DNA from: Chloroflexota bacterium
GTDB lineage: Bacteria > Chloroflexota > Dehalococcoidia > Dehalococcoidales > RBG-16-60-22
Direction: 5' to 3'
Assembly (NCBI GenBank): GCA_018829775.1
Contig: JAHJTL010000117.1
Location: 1 to 36,075, forward strand
DNA length: 36,075 bases
Within the stretch, counting starts at the first letter, position 1, and each line of letters opens with the position of its first letter. Under the pieces are notes generated by a model, which did not search any database, was not told where the DNA came from, and worked only from the letters and a program-made list of their open reading frames with translations. Positions 1 to 6,119 of the stretch are shown one piece after another. Made by a program: the position numbers and the translations under genes.

Positions 1-903
1 CGGGAAGTCGCCATGGCTCTCAACATAGGTGGTTACAGGACTACCGGGACCCACGGCTCCAGGCCTTTTTCTAAGGATACCGTTAAAGATATGGTCACGA
101 ACCGGTTCTATATTGCCTATATCCCAGACGGTAATGGCGGGTGGCTCAAAGGTAAACATGAACCTTTCGTAAGCTCGGAACTATTTGAGAGAGTGCAAGA
201 CGAGAGGGCGAAGAGACGAACCAATATGAACAACAGGATAAGGACCGAAGCGACAACATATAGTTTGTCAGGGATTATTTGGTGTAGGCCTTGTAAGTCT
301 AAGATACACATTCACCGGAACCGTCAAGGTAAGCCACGGGTCTATTGTGGCAGTAGGGCCGGAGGTCTTGGTTGTACGAGCAAGGGCACATTTCTTGAAG
401 TGTACGAAGCTCAGATCCAGTGGTACCTGGAAAACTTTATTATACCGGAGGATTACAGGGAGAAGATTCTTGAAGCTCACAGGAAACTGGAAAAAGCCTA
501 TGGCGACACTGACGGGCAAAGAGCGAGGTTGGAAGCAGCCTTGGAAAGGCTAGGGGACCGGTATAATTGGGGGCATATCGCGAAGGAGAGATACCTGGCA
601 GAATACGATGAAATCCAGAAGCAACTGAGGCAGTTCGTCCCGGAAGAAGACAAGGTTAAGAATCTTGATAAGTTTGCCCATTTCCTGGCGCACATCGCAG
701 AGGCCTGGAAGGAGGGAACCCAGGAGCAGCGCAATAAGATGGCAAATGTGCTGTTTCAGGAAGTCTGGATAGAGGATAACAGGGTTGTAGCTGTCAAGCC
801 GCGGGAGGAACTGAAACCCCTCTTCCAGCTATCGTATGAAGAGCATCTTGAAAAGTCTAACTGGCGACCCCGGCGGGATTTGAACCCGCGATCTCCACCG
901 TGA
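1..903 (+). CDS. Large serine recombinase, C-terminal part (5' end outside window)
   Basis: Site-specific recombinase of the resolvase/invertase superfamily, presumably the integrase of an element lying to the left. The open frame continues upstream past the first visible ATG (position 13), so the catalytic N-terminal domain is outside the window. Visible are the end of the recombinase domain (GYRT...PFSKDTVKDMVTNRFYIA), a zinc ribbon with CxxC plus two further Cys (about visible residues 95-125), then a charged coiled-coil segment (about 145-215). The last codons translate to WRPRRDLNPRSPP, which is the antisense of the tRNA-Asp 3' half; the TGA stop (901-903) lies inside the tRNA gene. That position suggests the element uses the tRNA 3' end as its attachment site (inference). 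Family assignment is firm; target specificity is not proven. Confidence 0.88.
   Translation, partial: REVAMALNIGGYRTTGTHGSRPFSKDTVKDMVTNRFYIAYIPDGNGGWLKGKHEPFVSSELFERVQDERAKRRTNMNNRIRTEATTYSLSGIIWCRPCKSKIHIHRNRQGKPRVYCGSRAGGLGCTSKGTFLEVYEAQIQWYLENFIIPEDYREKILEAHRKLEKAYGDTDGQRARLEAALERLGDRYNWGHIAKERYLAEYDEIQKQLRQFVPEEDKVKNLDKFAHFLAHIAEAWKEGTQEQRNKMANVLFQEVWIEDNRVVAVKPREELKPLFQLSYEEHLEKSNWRPRRDLNPRSPP
862..903. other. Putative attachment-site end of an integrated element (tRNA-Asp 3' half)
   Basis: The recombinase gene on the plus strand terminates within these bases, which are also the 3' half of tRNA-Asp. Integration that rebuilds a tRNA 3' end is a common arrangement for integrative elements. 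The second copy of the direct repeat would be to the left of the window and cannot be seen, so this is inference from position only. Confidence 0.45.
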
Positions 904-938
904 CAGGGTGGCATGTTAGACCGCTACACCACGGGGCC
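862..938 (-). tRNA. tRNA-Asp (anticodon GTC), CCA encoded
   Basis: Read on the minus strand, GGCCCCG (938-932) pairs with CGGGGTC to form a 7-bp acceptor stem with one G-U. The anticodon arm is CCACC-CTGTCAC-GGTGG, giving GTC (Asp). The T arm is GCGGG-TTCAAAT-CCCGC. The discriminator is G (865) and CCA is encoded at 864-862. The gene is intact although a recombinase reading frame ends inside its 3' half on the opposite strand. Confidence 0.96.
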
Positions 939-993
939 GTTGAACTTATCTTTACGAGGAAGATACAGATTTTTATTCCCTGTACTTAACTAG

Positions 994-1022
994 AGTGTAA
1001 CAAAGGTGGTATACTGTGTCAA
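994..1022 (-). promoter_or_regulatory. Promoter of tRNA-Asp
   Basis: On the minus strand a perfect TTGACA (1022-1017) is followed by a 17-base spacer and TACACT (999-994). Transcription would start near 987, about 50 bases before the mature tRNA 5' end. Confidence 0.75.
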
Positions 1023-1085
1023 GCTGGCAAACTAGGCGGTGACAGGTGGTGGAGAACTGGCTGGAATACCTAGTTTGATAAAGCA

Positions 1086-1114
1086 TTGTCGGTATCTGCC
1101 GTTTGTGGTATAAT
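1086..1114 (+). promoter_or_regulatory. Promoter of the rpsF operon
   Basis: TTGTCG, 17-base spacer, perfect TATAAT at 1109-1114. Expected start near 1121, leaving about 20 bases of leader before the ATG at 1142. This argues against the longer upstream TTG-initiated frame at 1103, whose first codons would overlap the -10 box. Confidence 0.75.
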
Positions 1115-1141
1115 GTTCGAGAAAATTTTTTAGGTTGGAAA

Positions 1142-1483
1142 ATGGCGACAAAGAAGAGTAGTAAAAAAGAAGAGGTAAAAACAGAAGAGAGACAGTTACG
1201 GGACTACGAACTGGTATTAGTGGTCAGCCCTGAAGGGGCAGAGGATGCCCTTGAGGCTGCGGTCAACAATGTAAACCAGTTTATTACCGGTAAAGGTGGC
1301 GTCATATCCGAGGAAGAACGGTGGGGTAAGCGAAAGCTGGCCTATCCAATTAATCGCCATCTGGAGGGCAATTACGTGCTAACGCGATGTAAAATGAGGC
1401 CCACTTGGGCTAAGGAGTTGGACGCAAACCTGAATATATCGGAGGAAATTCTACGGCACCTGTTGTTAAAGGTCGGTAGTTAA
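1142..1483 (+). CDS. rpsF: 30S ribosomal protein S6
   Basis: Primary 16S rRNA-associated protein of the small-subunit platform, which binds S18. The 113-residue product has a lysine/glutamate-rich N-terminal extension (MATKKSSKKEEVKTEE) and then the S6 fold: RDYELVLVVSP, RWGKRKLAYPI and GNYVLTRCKM are recognisable family strings. I chose the ATG at 1142 because the promoter -10 box lies upstream of it and the extra residues of the longer frame are not S6-like. First gene of an rpsF-ssb-rpsR operon, the classic arrangement. Confidence 0.96.
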   Translation: MATKKSSKKEEVKTEERQLRDYELVLVVSPEGAEDALEAAVNNVNQFITGKGGVISEEERWGKRKLAYPINRHLEGNYVLTRCKMRPTWAKELDANLNISEEILRHLLLKVGS

Positions 1484-1495
1484 ACTGGGGGGTTA

Positions 1496-1522
1496 CCCTG
1501 ACATCTCTGCAGAAGAGCAGGG
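1496..1522 (+). other. Hairpin between rpsF and ssb
   Basis: CCCTG (1496-1500) pairs with CAGGG (1518-1522), and CTCT (1505-1508) with AGAG (1514-1517) around a GCAGA loop. There is no T-run, so it is not a terminator. It may be an mRNA stability or processing element; that is inference. Confidence 0.35.
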
Positions 1523-1542
1523 ATGAAAGGAGTGTCGGAGCC

Positions 1543-1980
1543 ATGCCGAGTCTGAACAAAGTGACCATAATAGGGAATGTCGGTGGGGAACCGGAGATGC
1601 GGTTTACACCAAATGGAAAGCCCGTAACCTCGTTTGGTGTGGCCACCAACTGGGTATCGACGACTCCAGAGGGAGAGCGCAGACAGGAAACGGAGTGGTT
1701 CAACGTGGTGACCTGGAACAAGCTTGCCGAACAGTGCAACCAGTTCCTGGCCAAGGGCCGGTTGGTTTATGCTGAAGGCAGGCTACACACTCGTTCCTGG
1801 GAAGGACAGGACGGGCAGCAGCATTCCAGGGCAGAGATAATTGCCAATAAGGTGATATTCCTTGACCGTAGAGGGGTATCGCCACTACCTGAGGAAAAGC
1901 CGGAGGAAGGTGCTGGTGCTGGTGGCAAGGTAGAGGAAAGCGATGCCGCGGAACTGGAACCGGACGATATTCCATTTTAG
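1543..1980 (+). CDS. ssb: Single-stranded DNA-binding protein
   Basis: Binds and protects single-stranded DNA in replication and repair. The 145-residue protein starts with the OB fold (SLNKVTIIGNVGGEPEMRFT, then FNVVTWNKLAEQCNQFL and VYAEGRL) over about residues 1-108. A low-complexity acidic linker follows, ending in DDIPF, the conserved C-terminal tip that docks partner proteins. GAAAGGAG lies upstream of the ATG. Sits between rpsF and rpsR as in most bacteria. Confidence 0.97.
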   Translation: MPSLNKVTIIGNVGGEPEMRFTPNGKPVTSFGVATNWVSTTPEGERRQETEWFNVVTWNKLAEQCNQFLAKGRLVYAEGRLHTRSWEGQDGQQHSRAEIIANKVIFLDRRGVSPLPEEKPEEGAGAGGKVEESDAAELEPDDIPF

Positions 1981-2005
1981 ATAAATGCAGTTGAAAGGGT
2001 TGTGA

Positions 2006-2296
2006 ATGGCAGAAACGAGGGAAGCGCCTAGAAGCAGGAAGTGGACCAAACCAAGGTATGTACCCAAGCGCAAGGTATGTGCGTTCTGTGCGGACAAGAC
2101 GCAGGTCATGGATTACAGGAAACCCGAGAAATTACTTTTTTTCATTACCGAGAGGGGAAAGATTGCGCCACGTCGTAAAAGCGGTACCTGTGCCAAGCAT
2201 CAACGCATGCTGGCGAGGGAGATAAAGAGGGCTCGTCACCTGGCCCTATTGCCCCACGCACCGGTTCATATTCATGAGCTGGAAATGTCCCGTTGA
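2006..2296 (+). CDS. rpsR: 30S ribosomal protein S18
   Basis: Small-subunit platform protein, partner of S6. The 96-residue product has a basic N-terminus, a CxxC at residues 25-28 (KVCAFCAD) and a further Cys in SGTCAKH, so this is a cysteine-bearing, probably zinc-binding version. S18 core strings are [13 protein letters not shown] and [20 protein letters not shown] precedes the ATG. Last gene of the rpsF-ssb-rpsR group. Confidence 0.95.
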   Translation: MAETREAPRSRKWTKPRYVPKRKVCAFCADKTQVMDYRKPEKLLFFITERGKIAPRRKSGTCAKHQRMLAREIKRARHLALLPHAPVHIHELEMSR

Positions 2297-2385
2297 TTGG
2301 TGACGACGATAGATAACGATATTTCCGCTTGATTTCCCAGAATTAAAAAGGGACAAATTGGTATATTTATTAACGGTGAGTTGAA

Positions 2386-2526
2386 GTGCCAAAAAGGACG
2401 TATCAACCAAAGAGGATTCCGCGGAAGCGAGAGCACGGTTTCCGAGCGCGGGCAAGCACAAGGAGTGGACGCGCCGTTTTAAAAGCAAGACGACTGAAAG
2501 GACGTAAGAGATTAACGGTCGTGTAA
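2386..2526 (+). CDS. rpmH: 50S ribosomal protein L34
   Basis: A small 46-residue basic protein beginning [19 protein letters not shown] and ending [12 protein letters not shown], the complete L34 signature. It starts with GTG at 2386, with GGTGAG a few bases upstream. L34 followed by rnpA is the standard arrangement near many bacterial replication origins, although no dnaA is visible here. The frame is short but unmistakable. Confidence 0.96.
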   Translation: MPKRTYQPKRIPRKREHGFRARASTRSGRAVLKARRLKGRKRLTVV

Positions 2527-2563
2527 TGCTTGGCTAGCCAGTCATGTAAGGGGGGCGTGTGAA

Positions 2564-2926
2564 GTGAGGGGCAAGCAGTATCTGACGAAACCAGCGCAGT
2601 ATGCGCTGGTCTACAATAAAGGCGATTCATGGACCAATAATTTGCTGGTGATGAAGACACTATCTAACGAACTTGCATCGTCCAGATACGGTTTTTCGGT
2701 TGGCCGCCGAGTAGGCAAGGCAGTGGTGAGAAATAGAGTGAAACGCTTGCTCCGTGAAATCCTGCGGTCGGCCTCTCTGCAAGCTGGATGGGATATCGTC
2801 TTCATTGCTCGCTCATATACGGCGGGTGTTGATTACGCTGGACTCGAAGTAGCCGTTAAGGATTTGCTGTCTCGGGCCGGTTTGCTGGTTGAAAATTATG
2901 AAAAAGTTAGCCTTAGGTCTAATTAG
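2564..2926 (+). CDS. rnpA: Ribonuclease P protein component
   Basis: Protein subunit of RNase P, which helps the catalytic RNA mature tRNA 5' ends. The 120-residue product carries the family core RYGFSVGRRVGKAVVRNRVK with the RNR motif, followed by RLLREILR. GTG start at 2564 with a G-rich Shine-Dalgarno (AAGGGGGG) upstream. It follows rpmH and overlaps yidD, so the three genes are probably co-transcribed. Confidence 0.95.
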   Translation: MRGKQYLTKPAQYALVYNKGDSWTNNLLVMKTLSNELASSRYGFSVGRRVGKAVVRNRVKRLLREILRSASLQAGWDIVFIARSYTAGVDYAGLEVAVKDLLSRAGLLVENYEKVSLRSN

Positions 2927-3107
2927 GCTTTATCAGATGACCCTATCTCAGGTCACGTTGCATTCCTGCCGATTTGCCCCTACCTGTTCTCAATACACAT
3001 TTGAGGCTATTACCAGACACGGCCTGGTGAAGGGTATCTGGCTGGGAGCAAGACGTCTCTGTCGCTGTCATCCCCTGCATGAAGGGGGATATGACCCGAT
3101 ACCATGA
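2898..3107 (+). CDS. yidD: Membrane protein insertion efficiency factor YidD
   Basis: Small membrane-associated protein thought to help YidC-dependent insertion. The 69-residue product has the full signature: a hydrophobic N-terminus, CRFAPTCSQY, then RLCRCHPLHEGGYDPIP with its conserved cysteines and GGYDP end. It overlaps the 3' end of rnpA by 29 bases. ATG at 2898 gives the usual N-terminus (MKKLALGLIRLYQ); an upstream TTG at 2889 would add only three residues. The usual yidD-yidC neighbourhood is interrupted by a propeller gene here. Confidence 0.94.
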   Translation: MKKLALGLIRLYQMTLSQVTLHSCRFAPTCSQYTFEAITRHGLVKGIWLGARRLCRCHPLHEGGYDPIP

Positions 3108-3163
3108 GTAAAGAGGACGTTGATTCTCCATGTACAGGAAACAAGACGAGGAATAGGAAATAG

Positions 3164-4297
3164 TTGTTTAAGAAACGAACGATAAGTAAGGTGTTGCTTC
3201 TGGCAGTAATGCTCCTTATACTGGCCAGCGGGTTGGCTGTCCCCAGCTGCCAGCCGGCCAAAGGTATACCAAGGGGGTGGTCAGGGATTTACGTTGGCGA
3301 TGACGCTCTCTTTCTGGGTTCAATGGAAGGCAAGCTGGTCGCCATCGATAAGTCCACCCAGCAGCGCCTCTGGCCGGATGTCCCGTTTAAACAGAAGCAG
3401 TCAAGCGGCTTTGGCTGTGGCCAGGGAGACCAGGCGGTGGCCATATACGGAACACCCGCGGTGGCGACGGAATTGGTCTACATTACCGGCTATAACGGCA
3501 AAATGTATGCCATAAACGTGGAGACCGGCGCGCTGCGCTGGGTGTATCCAAGGGAAGATGAACTCGACCCGATTGTTGGCGGCCCTGTGGCGGCAGGGGA
3601 TAAAGTATATTTCGGCGGCTCTGATGGCAAGTTATATGCTCTCGATGCTGCAACCGGAGATGAACTCTGGATATTTGAAAAATCCGAAGGGAAGATATGG
3701 GGAACACCGGCGGTAAACGGTGAAACCCTGTATATCGGCTCATTTGATAAGAAGCTGTATGCGGTGAATGTGGCCGACGGCACCCTGAAGTGGCAGTTTG
3801 AAACGGAGGGGGCGATTGTCAGCACTCCACTGGTGTATGATGACATGGTTTATTTCGGTTCTTTCGACCGGCATCTGTATGCCCTGAGTGAGGCCGACGG
3901 CAGTCTGCGCTGGAAATACCAGGCCGATAACTGGTTCTGGTCACGTCCCCTGGCTGATAACGGTGTCATCTATGCCGGTTCGGTTGATGGAACAGTACAT
4001 GCATTGACGGCTGATAAAGGTGAAAAAGTCGCCGTCTTTGACCTGGAAAGCCCGGTTAGTTCCTCGCCGGTTCTGGCCGATGGTAATGTAATTGTGGCGG
4101 TGGAGGCAGGCCAGGTGTACTCGTTAAATGTCAGTCCCAGGCAGAAAGAACAGCTGGTAAACCTGGAGGAAGAGATTTACGCGCCTCTGGCAACTGGCGA
4201 TGGAGTTGTCTATATTCACAGCGCCGATGATACACTTCACGCAATGGATGCCGTGTCCGGAACAATACTGTGGATGATTAAATTGGAGAGCGAGTGA
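3164..4297 (+). CDS. PQQ-type beta-propeller lipoprotein (BamB-like repeats)
   Basis: Predicted exported, lipid-anchored propeller of 377 residues. The N-terminus (FKKRTISKVLLLAVMLLILA) is a signal peptide ending in VPSC, a weak lipobox with the candidate lipidated Cys at residue 29. The rest is repeated units of the form VYFGSxDxxLYALxxxxGxLxW, for example near VYFGGSDGKLYALDAATGDE and LYIGSFDKKLYAVN; I count roughly seven. No catalytic residues are evident, so a scaffold or binding role is likelier than an enzyme. It starts with TTG at 3164 and lies between yidD and yidC, which suggests a job in membrane or surface protein assembly (inference). Confidence 0.82.
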   Translation: MFKKRTISKVLLLAVMLLILASGLAVPSCQPAKGIPRGWSGIYVGDDALFLGSMEGKLVAIDKSTQQRLWPDVPFKQKQSSGFGCGQGDQAVAIYGTPAVATELVYITGYNGKMYAINVETGALRWVYPREDELDPIVGGPVAAGDKVYFGGSDGKLYALDAATGDELWIFEKSEGKIWGTPAVNGETLYIGSFDKKLYAVNVADGTLKWQFETEGAIVSTPLVYDDMVYFGSFDRHLYALSEADGSLRWKYQADNWFWSRPLADNGVIYAGSVDGTVHALTADKGEKVAVFDLESPVSSSPVLADGNVIVAVEAGQVYSLNVSPRQKEQLVNLEEEIYAPLATGDGVVYIHSADDTLHAMDAVSGTILWMIKLESE

Positions 4298-4308
4298 GGT
4301 AAGTTATC

Positions 4309-5265
4309 TTGGTTGGTGAAATCTGGGATTTAATCATACTGTCACCGATGATAAATGTCCTTATCGTCGTTTCTGGCGCTCTGTTCAATAATTTTGGCCT
4401 GTCAATAATAGCGCTGACCATTATTGTGCGGGGGATAACGATGCCGCTTACCCTCAAGCAAACCAGGTCAACCAAGGCGCTGCAGGAGCTGCAGCCGAAG
4501 ATGTCCGAGCTGCAGCAGAAATTCGGCAAGGACAAGCAGAAGCTGGCACAGGAGCAGATGCGGCTTTATAAAGAGTCCGGCGTCAATCCCGCCGGCTGTC
4601 TGCTGCCCATGCTGGTCCAGCTGCCGGTCTGGATAGCGCTCTTCCAGTCGATAATCCGTGTTCTGGCGGTCGTACCGGAGGATTTCCTGAAGCTTTCCGG
4701 GCATCTATACTCTGCATGGCCGCAGGTCTTTTCTCTGGTGCCGCTCAACAGCAAATTCCTCTGGCTGGACCTGGCAGTACCGGACAGGTTCCTGATGCTG
4801 CCGATTCTGGTGGGCGGTACGATGTGGCTGTCGCAGAAAATGGTTACGCCGAGAACGGGCGACCCCAAGCAGCAGGCGCAGAGCACGATGATGTTGTGGG
4901 TGATGCCACTGATGTTCGCCTTCATCACCATGCAGTTCCCGAGTGGACTGGCACTCTACTGGGTGGTTTCCAATGTCATCCAGATCGGCATGCAGTACTT
5001 CATTACGGGTGGGTGGGGTGGATTATCCTCTCAGGCAGCCAAACCGGCGGGACGGGATAAAAGGTATCTGACGCGTATTACCATGGCGGAGGAAAAGGTG
5101 GGCGACTACACGGCAACTGATTCCGATATTGGAGCGGACGTTGGTGCTGACATCGCTGTGGCTGATATGGCACCGAAAGAAGGTACGGCGTCCGCCAAGT
5201 ATCAACCGGGCCTGAGGGCAATGAAACGACATCCGAAGAAGAGCAAACGCCCCAAGCGAAGGTAA
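4309..5265 (+). CDS. yidC: YidC/Oxa1-family membrane protein insertase
   Basis: Inserts proteins into the cytoplasmic membrane, alone or with Sec. The 318-residue product has five hydrophobic segments. An Arg follows the first segment (IIALTIIVRGITMPLT) where the family has its hydrophilic-groove arginine. A charged cytoplasmic coiled-coil hairpin (ALQELQPKMSELQQKFGKDK) comes next, then GVNPAGCLLPMLVQLPVW. There is no large P1 periplasmic domain, as in single-membrane bacteria. The tail is basic (KKSKRPKRR), a possible ribosome contact. TTG start at 4309 with GAGGTAAG upstream. Confidence 0.95.
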   Translation: MVGEIWDLIILSPMINVLIVVSGALFNNFGLSIIALTIIVRGITMPLTLKQTRSTKALQELQPKMSELQQKFGKDKQKLAQEQMRLYKESGVNPAGCLLPMLVQLPVWIALFQSIIRVLAVVPEDFLKLSGHLYSAWPQVFSLVPLNSKFLWLDLAVPDRFLMLPILVGGTMWLSQKMVTPRTGDPKQQAQSTMMLWVMPLMFAFITMQFPSGLALYWVVSNVIQIGMQYFITGGWGGLSSQAAKPAGRDKRYLTRITMAEEKVGDYTATDSDIGADVGADIAVADMAPKEGTASAKYQPGLRAMKRHPKKSKRPKRR

Positions 5266-5288
5266 TTAATGTAGGGTAATAGCTACAG

Positions 5289-5792
5289 ATGAACGAGAAC
5301 GAATCTGAAATTACTGAGGCAGCACGGGACATCCTGGAGACCTTGCTTGACCTGATGGATATTCCGGCTTCGGTGAATCCGGTACACGGGGCGCTGGTGG
5401 AAAGCACAGCCGAAGCACCAAGCTCCATAACTCTCAATGTAGAAGGTGATGACCTGGGAATCCTGATAGGGAGGAGGGGACAGACCCTCTCCTGCCTCCA
5501 GTATCTGGTGAGGATTATCATCGGTCAACAGAAGAAGGTATGGTTGCCGATTGTCATCGATGTTGAAGGCTACAAGCAACGTCGCTGCAACGCGCTTCAG
5601 ACTATGGCCTTGAGGATTGCGGAGCAGGTAACGCAGAGGAAAGAACGATTTGCCCTGGAACCAATGCCTGCCTTTGACCGTCGAATCATCCATCTGGTGC
5701 TTTTTGACCATCCGGACGTGACCACGGAGAGCAGTGGAGAGGGTGAAGAACGGCGGGTGGTCATCATACCGAAAGAGCTGCCATCTAATTGA
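5289..5792 (+). CDS. jag: Jag/KhpB-type RNA-binding protein (KH and R3H)
   Basis: RNA-binding protein usually encoded next to yidC. In the 167-residue product, a KH domain (about residues 45-110) shows the GxxG loop in ILIGRRGQTLSCLQ, and an R3H domain (about 110-165) shows FDRRIIHLVL. The N-terminal Jag-N domain of Bacillus-type proteins is absent. The TGA stop overlaps the -35 box of the promoter for the next transcription unit. Function is inferred from the family; in Firmicutes it binds many RNAs and affects cell-envelope growth. Confidence 0.92.
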   Translation: MNENESEITEAARDILETLLDLMDIPASVNPVHGALVESTAEAPSSITLNVEGDDLGILIGRRGQTLSCLQYLVRIIIGQQKKVWLPIVIDVEGYKQRRCNALQTMALRIAEQVTQRKERFALEPMPAFDRRIIHLVLFDHPDVTTESSGEGEERRVVIIPKELPSN

Positions 5793-5817
5793 CTTGCCTT
5801 CTGGACTGTGCTAACCT
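5789..5817 (+). promoter_or_regulatory. Promoter of the ileS T-box leader
   Basis: TTGACT (5789-5794), 17-base spacer, TAACCT (5812-5817). The -35 is strong and the -10 weak. It overlaps the jag stop codon, so ileS has its own start site near 5824. Confidence 0.5.
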
Positions 5818-5823
5818 TTAGCC

Positions 5824-6105
5824 ATAAAGGCTTTGACGGAGAAGAGTAGGGGAGATTACGGGCACCCAGCGAGTCTGGTGCAGTGGAAGCAGATGTGAAC
5901 GCCTTCCTGAAAATCCCTCCTGAGCTGCCAACCGAACGGTCGTCAGGTGAATATTGACGCTCAGTAGACTTGGCCGGTGGCGTCAGCCGTTATCCGCGAC
6001 GAGGGCATCAGAGGGTGCTTTTAAAGAGTGCCCCGAGCAATCGGGGAAATAGGGTGGTACCGCGGGTCGAAAATTCCCGTCCCTTAGGGACGGGTTTAGT
6101 ATTTT
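5824..6105 (+). promoter_or_regulatory. T-box leader, isoleucine-responsive
   Basis: A tRNA-sensing leader upstream of ileS. Visible parts: AGTA motif of Stem I (near 5846), apical AGCGAG region near 5869, and the specifier region CTGAAAATCCCTCC, in which ATC (5913-5915) is an isoleucine codon. The T-box sequence AGGGTGGTACCGCGG lies at 6051-6065. Its TGGT bulge would pair with a tRNA ending ACCA, as expected for tRNA-Ile. A terminator follows. Uncharged tRNA-Ile should favour the antiterminator and switch ileS on. Start of the leader is approximate. Confidence 0.93.
6076..6105 (+). terminator. T-box terminator ahead of ileS
   Basis: CCCGTCCC (6076-6083), loop TTA, GGGACGGG (6087-6094), followed by TTTAGTATTTT. 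It is mutually exclusive with the antiterminator formed by the T-box sequence. Confidence 0.9.
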
Positions 6106-6119
6106 ATGGGGGTAAGAAT

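Noticed and set aside
1120-1141. S6:S18-binding leader RNA ahead of rpsF
   Set aside because: The predicted leader is only about 20 bases; the hairpin after rpsF does not show the known motif.
5970-6119. 50-residue N-terminal extension of ileS
   Set aside because: These bases are T-box leader and terminator; the ATG at 6120 has its own Shine-Dalgarno and gives the normal IleRS N-terminus.
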